Notes under the pieces: generated by a model | Databases searched by the model: none | Told to the model about the DNA's origin: nothing | Seen by the model: the letters and a program-made list of their open reading frames with translations, nothing else | Position numbers and translations under genes: made by a program | Assembly (NCBI GenBank): GCA_009885955.1 | Contig: VFJS01000054.1 | Span: 1 to 64,000, forward strand | Source: Spirochaetia bacterium | Lineage (GTDB): Bacteria > Spirochaetota > UBA4802 > UBA5550 | Reading direction: 5' to 3' | Length of the DNA: 64,000 nt | Shown: positions 54,910-63,696 of the stretch, piece after piece | Layout: each line of letters begins with the position of its first letter | Position numbering within the stretch: position 1 is the first letter of the stretch

Positions 54910-56199
54910 TTGAAATTTATAAAATTCATACTCCTGAGCATAAAAATATTTTTACGGGGCGGAAAATATTTCTATCTATGGATATCCTTTCTCCTCCTGC
55001 TCATACTATGGGGGGTTACCGGTTATATTAACCAGATCAGCGACGGCCTCATTGTTACAAGCATGCGTGATTCCGTCTCCTGGGGTTTTTACATAGGAAA
55101 TTTCACGTTCCTCGTGGGAGTTGCCGCTGCATCCATCATGCTCGTAATCCCGGCCTACATCTATGAATGGAAGCCGATTAAGGAAGTGGTCATATTCGGA
55201 GAGATACTTGCAATATCATCAGTTATTATGTGCCTCCTCTTCATCATTGCCGACATGGGGCAGCCCCTCAGGTTCTGGCACATGCTCCCGATCCTGGGTA
55301 CCATGAATTTCCCGTCATCCATTCTGACCTGGGACGCCATGGTGCTCAACTCCTATCTCTTTCTCAACCTGTTCATTGTAACATACCTGCTCTACCACGC
55401 CTTTATTAAAAAAGAGTATAACAAGTCCATTGTAATGCCGCTGATTTTATTATCGATACCGCTGGCCGTGGGGATTCACACCGTCACTGCCTTTCTCTAT
55501 AACGGGATGCCGGCCCGGCATTACTGGAACAGCGCCATACTGACGCCGAAGTTCATTGCCTCTGCCTTCTGCTCGGGCCCGGCAGTAATGCTGATTCTGT
55601 TCCAGATATTAAGAAAAATAACAAGCTTCCAGATTAAAGACGAGGTATTCTGGAAAATAGCTGAACTCATGGCCTATGCCATGTTCTTGAATCTCTTCCT
55701 CACCGGCTCCGAGATTTTCAAGGAGTATTACTCGGACACTGAACACCTCATCTACCATAAATATCTTTACACCGGCATAGGAAAACACAACGACCTCGTG
55801 ATATACGCATGGAGCTCCATCATCATGGGTATTGCGGCATTTTTTCTTTTCCTCATACCGAAGACCAGGACAAATTTCCTTACGCTGAATATAGGTGCAG
55901 TATTCATCTACCTGAGTGTCTATGTGGAAAAGGGCATTGGCCTTATCATTCCCGCATTTACACCCGATGTACTGGGACAATTTTACATTTATACCCCATC
56001 ATGGGCCGAGTTACGGGTGGCAGCAGGTATTTTTTCTTTAGGATTTTTACTTTTTACCTTCATGGTGAAGGTGGCAATCGCCATAATTTTTGAAGATTTC
56101 AACATAGACAAACTGTCATCGCTCACATTCAGGGATATATTTAAAAATATCATTGATGATAAATCAGCCCCTAAGCCTGAATCAGCATCCCGGGGATGA
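54910..56199 (+). CDS. nrfD: NrfD/PsrC-family membrane quinol-interacting subunit
   Basis: An integral membrane protein of 429 residues with about ten helices, of the NrfD type that binds quinone and passes electrons to an outer-face ferredoxin. Typical are the early GFYIGNFTFLVGVAAASIML and the Met/Trp/Pro-rich loop around MGQPLRFWHMLP. The start is a TTG with an excellent GAGGGTG site. It completes the cytochrome-ferredoxin-NrfD set, which should oxidise menaquinol or, in reverse, reduce the quinone pool. The 263-base gap before it holds a repeat. Confidence 0.9.
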   Translation: MKFIKFILLSIKIFLRGGKYFYLWISFLLLLILWGVTGYINQISDGLIVTSMRDSVSWGFYIGNFTFLVGVAAASIMLVIPAYIYEWKPIKEVVIFGEILAISSVIMCLLFIIADMGQPLRFWHMLPILGTMNFPSSILTWDAMVLNSYLFLNLFIVTYLLYHAFIKKEYNKSIVMPLILLSIPLAVGIHTVTAFLYNGMPARHYWNSAILTPKFIASAFCSGPAVMLILFQILRKITSFQIKDEVFWKIAELMAYAMFLNLFLTGSEIFKEYYSDTEHLIYHKYLYTGIGKHNDLVIYAWSSIIMGIAAFFLFLIPKTRTNFLTLNIGAVFIYLSVYVEKGIGLIIPAFTPDVLGQFYIYTPSWAELRVAAGIFSLGFLLFTFMVKVAIAIIFEDFNIDKLSSLTFRDIFKNIIDDKSAPKPESASRG

Positions 56200-56211
56200 C
56201 AGGATAAACTG

Positions 56212-56769
56212 TTAAAAAGACCGGATGGCCCGAACCAGTTCGTAGTAGTTCTTATTGTAGATAATCTGTTCAGAATTCCCGAAATTCTGGAGCCAGGCGA
56301 ATTTAGCTGAATGCTCAGTGGAACTCCAATAAATGCTCCCGGCAAAACGGCCGATCCCTTTTTTATGCAGATTCATATACATCGTGAGCAGATCAATTTT
56401 TGATGGAAGAAACCAATCACTTTTTCCTCCGCCTCTGTAATCACTACATATCTTAGCAGCATAATTTCCATCACCAAGAGCTTTTATTATCTTTTCCGTA
56501 TTCGACCTGCCAGTACCCATTGCTGAAACAATCGCGCCTGTTTCAATAAAATTTCCGTTATGCCACGTTACTTTAGAAACATGGTCTTCAGGCGCTGCTT
56601 CCATATAACGCCAGCCGCCAATCATCTCCCCCTTGTCATAAAATATCCAGCCCCCTGCAGGACCGCGATCTCCTAATTTGTATAGTATCTCCTGTGCGCG
56701 GGTTTGATATGAAGAATGCAATATAACCGCTATAAACAGCAGCAGTGCAAATGTTAGCCGTTTACTCAT
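56212..56769 (-). CDS. Exported Lcl/DUF1566-domain protein
   Basis: The 185-residue protein has a signal peptide (about 1-25). The C-terminal part matches the DUF1566 (Lcl C-terminal) pattern: SDWFLPSKIDLLTMYMN, IYWSSTEHSAKFAWLQNF and a final LVRAIRSF. The N-terminal part shows GDRGPAGGWIFYDKG, also common in this group. Such proteins are secreted or surface-exposed, and their role is mostly unknown. It converges with nrfD, 12 bases apart. Confidence 0.75.
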   Translation of the reverse strand: MSKRLTFALLLFIAVILHSSYQTRAQEILYKLGDRGPAGGWIFYDKGEMIGGWRYMEAAPEDHVSKVTWHNGNFIETGAIVSAMGTGRSNTEKIIKALGDGNYAAKICSDYRGGGKSDWFLPSKIDLLTMYMNLHKKGIGRFAGSIYWSSTEHSAKFAWLQNFGNSEQIIYNKNYYELVRAIRSF

Positions 56770-57267
56770 ATTTCCGCTGATTGTGCAATACTATTAAACT
56801 GTAATAAATTTGTCATGAACCTCCATGAAGGGACATCCTTCCGCTGTCCTATAATGAAAATCCGGATTACATCAGGCGCACAGAAGATTAATTTTATGGT
56901 ATCCTTTTTTTGGTATTTGTCAATTCATTTTAATTATAAGAACTTTAAAAAAATATCCAGCATCAGCTTTTACACTGTCTTTTAACAAACCGCCATCACA
57001 CCCATAACAACTATTTTTTCAAGACCGGACTGGATAGGCTGGCTGCCCTTTCATAACCGGGCAGTGTCTTAATAAATTCCGGGCCTGTACCGGCTGGGTT
57101 GAAAATAGAAAAATATTAATGATACTGTTTTTGTAGGTTAACTATTTCCCCAGTATTCTTTCATGCATTATACATTCATAAGCAATCAGATTAATATATT
57201 TTTTTATTGACAAATCCCATTTGCGCGGTTGTACTATTGAGTAAATAAACATCAGAAGAGGTATATC
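56770..57267. other. Gene-free intergenic region
   Basis: A 498-base AT-rich stretch between divergent genes. Apart from the candidate promoter at 57207-57237 and a ribosome binding site just before the ATG at 57268, I see no gene, RNA or repeat. Confidence 0.6.
57207..57237 (+). promoter_or_regulatory. Candidate promoter for the outer-membrane barrel gene
   Basis: A perfect TTGACA (57207-57212) and TACTAT (57232-57237) are 19 bases apart, slightly long spacing. Transcription would start about 25 bases before the ATG, with AGAGG as ribosome binding site. Confidence 0.4.
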
Positions 57268-58047
57268 ATGAAAAAAAATATTTCTGCTCTATTTTTTATC
57301 ATATTGATTTCTGCTATTTCAGCATCTGCAAGCCAGTCCAATTTCATGATATCACCATCTCCCATTCCCTGGTACGAGTTCCAGCAGGGCCAGGCAGATA
57401 TCCGCCTTGGAGGAAGTTATGTAAGCGTTACCGGTGAAACGGATCCGGCAACCGGGGATAAGCCGTCAATTGAAGGCGGCGGCCTTAGCTTTGCAGGAAG
57501 GTATGCGTTTAATAACAACATAGCCGTCGATTTCCTGTATAACTTTGTCGGCGCAGGCGGCTCCCTGTCCAGCAATATCGATCTGGAGGTCTATCTCTGG
57601 CTGTGGAACCCCAATATTGAATTCCAGCTGGTCAATAATGAAAAATTCAAATTCATTGTCTTCCTGGGCCCCATATGGTCCCTGGCTTCGGTCACCTTGT
57701 ATGATTATTCCACGTATCCGACAAATACCCTTGGAGTCACCGCATACATGGACGGCATACAGTTCGGATTCCAGGCAAGCATGATCCTCAAACCTTTTGT
57801 TGTGGCGCCATTTTTCCTCTACCAGAAAATGTCCGGCAGCGCCGATGTAAACGGCATTTCAGTTGATATACCTTCTGTGACGATGAAATCTTATGGCATT
57901 GACCTGATATATCTTCCATGGAACTTAACCCTGAGCAGCATTATGCAGCAGGTTGCGACGAGCGGCAATAATGGCGGATACAAAACATTCTACGTATCGC
58001 TCAGCTATGATTTCCGCTGGGGAGGAAAAGAATACGGAAACTTATAA
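57268..58047 (+). CDS. Outer-membrane beta-barrel protein
   Basis: A 259-residue protein with a signal peptide (about 1-22). Alternating hydrophobic-polar strands with aromatic girdles follow (AVDFLYNFVGAG, FKFIVFLGPIWSLASV, FYVSLSYDFRW), and the protein ends shortly after a strand, as barrels do. Eight to ten strands are plausible. No cofactor or channel motif is visible. It is too small to be an MtrB-like conduit. The lipoprotein gene at 58183 follows on the same strand. Confidence 0.68.
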   Translation: MKKNISALFFIILISAISASASQSNFMISPSPIPWYEFQQGQADIRLGGSYVSVTGETDPATGDKPSIEGGGLSFAGRYAFNNNIAVDFLYNFVGAGGSLSSNIDLEVYLWLWNPNIEFQLVNNEKFKFIVFLGPIWSLASVTLYDYSTYPTNTLGVTAYMDGIQFGFQASMILKPFVVAPFFLYQKMSGSADVNGISVDIPSVTMKSYGIDLIYLPWNLTLSSIMQQVATSGNNGGYKTFYVSLSYDFRWGGKEYGNL

Positions 58048-58182
58048 TTTTTCATATTTTATTATTGAAAATTCCAATTTATTAAGATATATAATAGGGT
58101 AGATTTTTTAAAAGAGACGCGTATCCCATTTAGATGTATTGATTACATCAGTATTTAAAAAAGTACACACCGGGAGGTCGAT

Positions 58183-58533
58183 ATGAAACTGTTGAAAAAA
58201 ATTTTTATGATGAATCTGGTCCTGGCAAACATGATTTTTTTATCATCATGCTTTCTCAATGATGATAAAAAGGAGGATCCTAAATTCTGCCAGATGCAGG
58301 TTGCTAATGATACAAACTATCCTCTCTCTAACTTAAAAATCGGATCCATAAGTTTTGCAACAATCGCGGCATGGCAAAGAAGCCCGGCAACCCAGGTGCC
58401 TGTGGGCCTGAGTGTCGTGGAAACATGGACCTGGAACTTGGTTAATTATACGCAAACAGTAAAAATAGATGTTGGCAATATCATTGCTCATTATAATGGC
58501 TACAATACTTATTGGATCGAAGATGTAAAATAA
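58183..58533 (+). CDS. Small lipoprotein of unknown function
   Basis: The 116-residue protein has a lipoprotein signal (lipobox LSSC near residue 23), a Lys/Asp-rich linker and a beta-rich domain with NDTNYPLSNLKIGSISF and Trp-rich stretches (ETWTWNLVNYTQ). A strong GGGAGG site precedes the ATG. It may be co-transcribed with the barrel gene 135 bases upstream. A perfect hairpin lies about 60 bases downstream. Confidence 0.68.
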   Translation: MKLLKKIFMMNLVLANMIFLSSCFLNDDKKEDPKFCQMQVANDTNYPLSNLKIGSISFATIAAWQRSPATQVPVGLSVVETWTWNLVNYTQTVKIDVGNIIAHYNGYNTYWIEDVK

Positions 58534-58592
58534 TTCACCGGACTCTTTGATTTTCACTTTCACAGCCATGGGGATGGTTAATAATTAAAAAC

Positions 58593-58636
58593 ATCATCAA
58601 CAAACCTCCCCATGGATTGGGAGGTTTGTTGATGAT
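58593..58636. terminator. Perfect 18-base-stem hairpin
   Basis: Arms 58593-58610 and 58619-58636 (ATCATCAACAAACCTCCC and its complement) pair perfectly around an 8-base loop. It lies 60 bases after the lipoprotein gene. T-rich sequence follows only on the minus-strand side, so if it terminates transcription by the classic mechanism it would work better for minus-strand transcripts. Confidence 0.5.
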
Positions 58637-58800
58637 AATACTCTCCCTGGGTAATACATCTTTATTAATCCTTCAGCGCTGCAGTTCATTCCAGTTAAAA
58701 TAATTTCTGTTTTTACACGGGCTTGGGGGAATATCCGATTGATAAATAAATCCATGAGCCGGGATAACAATATTCCTGTTTTTAAATTATCAAAAAAATA

Positions 58801-58829
58801 TTGACATTAAAGATGTGTTTGTTATTATC
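58801..58829 (+). promoter_or_regulatory. Candidate promoter for the ankyrin gene
   Basis: TTGACA at 58801-58806 and ATTATC at 58824-58829 are 17 bases apart. The leader before the ATG at 58966 would be about 130 bases. The 432-base gap 58534-58965 holds only this and the hairpin at 58593. Confidence 0.4.
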
Positions 58830-58965
58830 AAAGCATATAGGAAAAGGGGCATTTATTTTCGGTTCGCTCGAAATTTTAATATTGTCTCCATATATATGTC
58901 TTTTCTTTTATTTTTGAAAAATTACGAAGATAAAAAATTTAAAAATAAGATGAAAACTTAAAAAA

Positions 58966-59748
58966 ATGAATATGAGTTTTTTTGACGCCATAATCGATGG
59001 AAATTATGAAATCACCGAAAGGCTGATACAATCGGGAATTGACATAAATGCGAAAAATGATTTCGGGTACTCCCCCCTTATTGTCTCATCTACAAAAAAT
59101 CAGATCAACATAGCCAGGCTGCTCCTGGAAAGCGGCGCAGATGTGAACGCGAAAGACGATTTCGGATATACGGCGTTGATCAGGGCGGCAAACTACAATT
59201 ACATTGATATTATTAAGCTTTTAATCCAGAACGGCGCCGAGGTGAACGAAATTTCAGAAGACGGGTGGACTGCGCTGGGATGGGCAACCTTTTTCGGGCA
59301 TACCGAAATTGTCAGGCTTCTCATAGAGAAAGGCGCTGATATCAACAAAACCAGCAAAAACGGCCAGACACCATTGATCAATGCAACAAATGAAGGGCGT
59401 ATAGACACGGTAAGACTTCTTATAGAAAAAGGTGCTGATGTCAACATAAAGAATAATAAAGGTGAAACCGCTCTCATGAAGGTTTCCTACTGGGTCCACG
59501 GCTATGTGTCGGAAAAATATTCACAGCTGGCCAGGATTCTTATAAGTAACAGGGCTGAACTGAATATCACAAACTCCCAGGGACAAACTGCGCTCATTAT
59601 CGCCTCATCCACCGGAAACAATATTGTTCTCAAGCTCATCGCTGAGACAAAGGCGGACAGGGATATTATCGATACCTATGGAAAGACTGCGATCATGTAT
59701 GCTCTTGAAAAAGAGAATAAGGAGGCTGTTCATTTATTAAGTATTTGA
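58966..59748 (+). CDS. Ankyrin-repeat protein
   Basis: A 260-residue protein built almost entirely of about seven ankyrin repeats of 33 residues (for example TALIRAANYNYIDIIKLLIQNGAEVN and TPLINATNEGRIDTVRLLIEKGADVN). There is no signal peptide or membrane helix, so it is probably cytoplasmic. Ankyrin stacks bind other proteins; the partner is unknown. It has no clear ribosome binding site. It converges with the kinase gene at 59779. Confidence 0.85.
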   Translation: MNMSFFDAIIDGNYEITERLIQSGIDINAKNDFGYSPLIVSSTKNQINIARLLLESGADVNAKDDFGYTALIRAANYNYIDIIKLLIQNGAEVNEISEDGWTALGWATFFGHTEIVRLLIEKGADINKTSKNGQTPLINATNEGRIDTVRLLIEKGADVNIKNNKGETALMKVSYWVHGYVSEKYSQLARILISNRAELNITNSQGQTALIIASSTGNNIVLKLIAETKADRDIIDTYGKTAIMYALEKENKEAVHLLSI

Positions 59749-59778
59749 TATGGAAGCCTGCATGCATTTGTACATGGC

Positions 59779-61257
59779 TTAAGCATTATGAAGCGGGAGA
59801 CTTACGGTAAATGTACTCCCTTGATCAAGCACACTCTCAATTTTAATCAACCCGTGATGCGAATCAATGATCTCTTTTACGATAGGAAGCCCGAGGCCGG
59901 TACCCATGATCCTTCTGGTTTTATCGGTCTTCACCCTGAAGAACCTTTCAAAGAGATGGGGGATATCCTCCCCGCTGATACCGAAACCGCTGTCGGTGAC
60001 CGAAATATTTAAAAAATCCTTATCTGCCTCGCCTTTTATTTTTATTTCGGTGTCGTTTTCTGAATACTTAACCGCATTGCTGACGAGGTTTACGAATACG
60101 TCTTTCATGCTCCCCCTGTCGGCGTATATCATTGGGTGGTTCCCGTTGAGATTGGAAACAATCCTGATATTCTTCTTCTCGGCCTGGGGCTTAATCATTT
60201 CGATTACATAGTCTATCACCTCGTCAATCTCCATGGGTTCGAATTTCACAATCGCAAGGCCCGACTCTATCTTTGATATATTGAGGAGGTCCGAAATAAG
60301 CTCCAGCATGGTATCCCCCCAGAGCCTGGCCCTTCCCACCATCTTTTCCTGCTCATCCTCCAGTTTGCCGACAACGCCGCTTTGTATGGTCATGAGAAGC
60401 TGATTGATTGTGGCGGCCGGGGTCTTAAGCTCATGCGTCACTTTTGCCATAAAATCGGATTTCATTTTATCGATTAATTTTTGTGCGCTGATATCTTGTA
60501 AGATCACAACAGCTCCTATCACGCTTCCATCCTCCATGGTAACCGGGGCAATGTGGGCCATCTGCGGCGCGAGCCCCTTTTGCTCGATCTCCAGCGTCCG
60601 ATAGGGATCATCATCAAGCGCGTTTTCCAGCACCTCATTAATAGTATTGATGAGGTCAGGGCAATCAATACATTCCTCAACCTTTAAGCCGATTGATTCC
60701 ATGCTGTTGACATTCAGGAGTTTGCTCGCCATGGGATTGTTGAGGGCCACCCTTTTATCACTGTCGATGACAAGCACCCCGTTGGGGATGCAGTCCATGA
60801 TTGTCCTTATTTTGCTTTTTTCCCTGGCGATGGCAAGAAGACCCTTTTCCTGTTCCTTTCTAAGAAATTCGGCTTCCATCCTGAGGGCTTTGTTCTGCAG
60901 AACTTTCCGCACAACCACCCTTAGCTGGTCGGGAGTGAAGGGCTTTGATATATAATCGAAAGCCCCCTTTTTCATGGCTTCCACCGCGGTTTCGATTGTG
61001 GCGTAACCGGTGATAACGATGATGTATATTTCTATTGATAATTCTTTAACCTCTGATAATACCTCGAGGCCGCTCATCCCGGGCATCATGAGGTCCAGTA
61101 AGAGAATGTCGAAATTCCTGTTTTTTAATAATTCTATTCCCTCATGGCCTTTATCAGCAGTTTCAACCTTCCAGCCCTCTTTTTGTAATATCCTGACGCA
61201 GCCGTCCCGGATTACAGCCTCATCATCAATTATCAATATGTTGGTATCGTTATTCAC
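59779..61257 (-). CDS. REC-PAS-histidine kinase (HisKA)
   Basis: The 492-residue soluble protein has a receiver domain (about 6-122, phospho-acceptor D55), a PAS domain (about 155-265), a HisKA domain with the phospho-His in VTHELKTPAATI (about 280) and a HATPase domain (LVNLVSNAVKYSEND, DSGFGISGED, GTGLGLPIV). The receiver-first order suggests it is controlled by another kinase. A single-domain response regulator lies about 100 bases upstream on the same strand. Confidence 0.9.
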   Translation of the reverse strand: MNNDTNILIIDDEAVIRDGCVRILQKEGWKVETADKGHEGIELLKNRNFDILLLDLMMPGMSGLEVLSEVKELSIEIYIIVITGYATIETAVEAMKKGAFDYISKPFTPDQLRVVVRKVLQNKALRMEAEFLRKEQEKGLLAIAREKSKIRTIMDCIPNGVLVIDSDKRVALNNPMASKLLNVNSMESIGLKVEECIDCPDLINTINEVLENALDDDPYRTLEIEQKGLAPQMAHIAPVTMEDGSVIGAVVILQDISAQKLIDKMKSDFMAKVTHELKTPAATINQLLMTIQSGVVGKLEDEQEKMVGRARLWGDTMLELISDLLNISKIESGLAIVKFEPMEIDEVIDYVIEMIKPQAEKKNIRIVSNLNGNHPMIYADRGSMKDVFVNLVSNAVKYSENDTEIKIKGEADKDFLNISVTDSGFGISGEDIPHLFERFFRVKTDKTRRIMGTGLGLPIVKEIIDSHHGLIKIESVLDQGSTFTVSLPLHNA

Positions 61258-61359
61258 TTTTTTTAAAATAAGCCGGATGAAAAGAACTCATTGGCCTGCA
61301 TATGAGGGGTGAGCGCCCATCACGCAGCTTATGAGTCCTTACATATATTCCATATCCTA

Positions 61360-61755
61360 TTATTTTTTGTTTAAGTGCAAATTGACGCTTTTCAGTATAT
61401 CTTCCGGTTCCACCGGCTTTTCCAGATAATCATCGGCTTCGGTTTCCATTCCCATCCGGTGAGTATATTCCGTATCTTTTATATGAGACGCGACAGCAGT
61501 CAGCAGAATAATCGGGATATGCCTGTACTTGGGATCCCCTTTCAGTTCTTCGCACATCTTATAACCATGTTTCTTAGGCATCATGACATCCAGAACAATG
61601 AGGTCAGGATTTTCCGATTTTGTTTTTGCAAGGCCTTCTTCACCATCATAGGCGACTATGACCTCATACCCCCCCTTCTTTTCAAGTATGAGTTTTGTTG
61701 CATCAAGTAAATCGGGATTATCATCAACTAACAAAATTCTCTTCTTACCAGACAT
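61360..61755 (-). CDS. Single-domain response regulator
   Basis: A 131-residue receiver with no output domain: acidic pair D11/D12, phospho-acceptor D56 in LIVLDVMMP, and a conserved Thr and Lys later (LLTAVAS, LEKPVEP). It probably shuttles phosphate or binds a partner, as CheY-like proteins do. It is upstream of the receiver-kinase gene at 59779 on the same strand and probably works with it. A GAGGA site precedes the ATG. Confidence 0.9.
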   Translation of the reverse strand: MSGKKRILLVDDNPDLLDATKLILEKKGGYEVIVAYDGEEGLAKTKSENPDLIVLDVMMPKKHGYKMCEELKGDPKYRHIPIILLTAVASHIKDTEYTHRMGMETEADDYLEKPVEPEDILKSVNLHLNKK

Positions 61756-61870
61756 GAAGTCCTCCTCAATTAACTATTTTAATGTTTATAATTTTTAAGC
61801 GCTCCTAAGCCTGGCCAGGTGACACCTGGTTCACCTTTGTAAGCTTATCAGCACTTACAATGTTACGGCA

Positions 61871-62794
61871 TTATATCACAGGTCTTGGCAAAAGACCAGC
61901 ATTTTCTACAATTTCATGAACTTTTTCTTCCCATTCAATGGCCATGACATGAATACCGCTCACCCCTTCAATCTTCCTGAGCCTGTCGATGGTCTCTAAG
62001 CACATTTTAATCCCCTCTTCAGATTGCTTTTCCTTGGGGACAGACTTAAGGCGCTGAATCAGTTCATCAGGAATATCCATGCCGGGAACCTTATTTTTCA
62101 TGTAGTTTGCCATGCCCACGGACTTGAACGGGGTAACCCCGGCCAGGATATAGACCTTTTTGTGCAGGCCCCTCTCCCTTAATCCTTCCATCCACTTCTC
62201 AAACTTGTCCATATTATATATACACTGTGTCTGAATAAACTGGACACCGGCATTAATTTTTTTCGCAGTCCTGGGGACCCGTATTTCAAAAGGGTCGGCA
62301 AAGGGATTCTCCGCGGCCCCGATGAACATTTTAGGGGGATCTACAATAGGGTCGCCGCCGAGAAATTTGCCTTCATCGCGCATTAATTTTACCGTCTGGA
62401 TGAGCTGTATGGAATCCATGTCATATACATTTTTTGCCTTCGGATTATCTCCAAACTTCTGGTGGTCGCCTGAAAGACATAGAATATTGCTGATTCCATG
62501 GGCGGCAGCGCCGAGAATATCGCTCTGGATGGCTATGCGGTTTCTGTCCCTGGTGACCATCTGCATAATCGGCTCCAGGCCCATCTGCTTCAGCAGAATG
62601 GATGCCGAGATGCTGGACATTCTAACAACAGCTGTCTGGTTATCGGTGACATTTATGGCATCAACGCAGTTCCTCAAAAGTTCGCCCTTTTTCTTTATTG
62701 TTTCCGGGTTTGTCCCCCTTGGCGGGCCGCACTCCGAGGTTACGACGAATTCCCCTTTTTCCAGGAGTCTTGAAAGTTTGCTTTCCGGAATCAT
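61871..62794 (-). CDS. metF: Methylenetetrahydrofolate reductase, MetF
   Basis: A 307-residue TIM-barrel flavoprotein that reduces methylene-tetrahydrofolate to methyl-tetrahydrofolate. The start resembles MetF of anaerobes (VTSECGPPRGTNP), with NVTDNQTAVVRMSS and LCLSGDHQ in the folate/flavin region, and GVQFIQTQCIYN and AGVTPFKS further on. It overlaps metV by four bases. In the MetFV arrangement it acts with the MetV zinc protein, often in larger complexes with HdrA and MvhD, in the methyl branch of the Wood-Ljungdahl pathway or in one-carbon metabolism. Confidence 0.92.
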   Translation of the reverse strand: MIPESKLSRLLEKGEFVVTSECGPPRGTNPETIKKKGELLRNCVDAINVTDNQTAVVRMSSISASILLKQMGLEPIMQMVTRDRNRIAIQSDILGAAAHGISNILCLSGDHQKFGDNPKAKNVYDMDSIQLIQTVKLMRDEGKFLGGDPIVDPPKMFIGAAENPFADPFEIRVPRTAKKINAGVQFIQTQCIYNMDKFEKWMEGLRERGLHKKVYILAGVTPFKSVGMANYMKNKVPGMDIPDELIQRLKSVPKEKQSEEGIKMCLETIDRLRKIEGVSGIHVMAIEWEEKVHEIVENAGLLPRPVI

Positions 62795-63459
62795 AGCGTT
62801 AAATCCTCCCTCACAATCCTTCTAAGTCCGCCGTCGCGGCTTGTTGACCAGTCCTTTAAAGGAATTATCTCTTCATAGGCATCGGTGAGCCCGAGCTCTT
62901 TTAACCTGTCATAGATCAGCTGCCAGCCGCAGGAGATGTCCTTGTGAATTTCACATTTCCCCAGTGACGATCCGCCGCAGGGGCCGTTCAACAGACTCTT
63001 TGCGCACCTCGTTATGGGGCATATCCCGCCGGTCCTGTCCAGGATGCAGTTGCCGCACGTCTGGCACCTTTCAGTCCATATGCCCTGTTTTTCAGTCACT
63101 CCGACAAAATTCGTGTTTATGGCAGGGAGGATGATTTTTGATTTGTACATCTCCGCGCAGTACTGAACACCTGCCCCGCAGGCCAGGGAGAGCACAGCAT
63201 CATAGTTATTTATGTATCCCCTCATCAGCACCAGGTATTCGGTGTCGCATTGCCTCTCCAGGGTTTCTTCCTTTATTTCAATCGGATTATTATCCTTTGC
63301 CCTTGCAAGTCTAATGGTTGATGACAAAACTTCCACCTCTTTCTTTCCGCCTGCTGAACATACGGTAACGCATCCCTTGCATCCGACGACAAGGAGCTTT
63401 TTTTTATCTGATATCATGGATAGAATTTCCTCTATCGGTTTCCCTTCGCCTATTACCAT
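62791..63459 (-). CDS. metV: MetV, zinc-containing partner of MetF
   Basis: The 222-residue protein has Cys-rich clusters: VVGCKGCVTVC at the start, then CQTCGNCILDRTGGICPITRC and LLNGPCGG in the second half. These are hallmarks of MetV (the methylenetetrahydrofolate reductase C-terminal family), which binds metal or iron-sulfur clusters and forms the core complex with MetF. The overlap with metF fits coupled expression. The MvhD gene lies upstream on the same strand, across a repeat element. Confidence 0.9.
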   Translation of the reverse strand: MVIGEGKPIEEILSMISDKKKLLVVGCKGCVTVCSAGGKKEVEVLSSTIRLARAKDNNPIEIKEETLERQCDTEYLVLMRGYINNYDAVLSLACGAGVQYCAEMYKSKIILPAINTNFVGVTEKQGIWTERCQTCGNCILDRTGGICPITRCAKSLLNGPCGGSSLGKCEIHKDISCGWQLIYDRLKELGLTDAYEEIIPLKDWSTSRDGGLRRIVREDLTL

Positions 63460-63513
63460 TAAATCCCCCTTTATTTTATATCGCAGTGAAGCTGCAACTA
63501 AAACATCTGCTTG

Positions 63514-63640
63514 GCATTGCCCTCACCCGCGCCCTGCGCGCCCTCTCCCTGTAGGGCGAGGGCTTCTGATTCATAAATTTATTGTCCTCTTATTACCCCT
63601 CTCCCTATTTCGGGAGAGGGGACAGGGGTGAGGGCAATGC
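63514..63640. repeat. MITE-like element, subfamily I (short copy C)
   Basis: A 127-base element with perfect 15-base inverted ends GCATTGCCCTCACCC (63514-63528) and GGGTGAGGGCAATGC (63626-63640). It keeps both end hairpins of copies A and B but has lost about 100 bases of the middle. It lies between mvhD and metV. Confidence 0.8.
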
Positions 63641-63696
63641 AAACAAAAAGTTTCAAATTTTGTAAAACATTTACATGAAAATTTCATATTATACTG

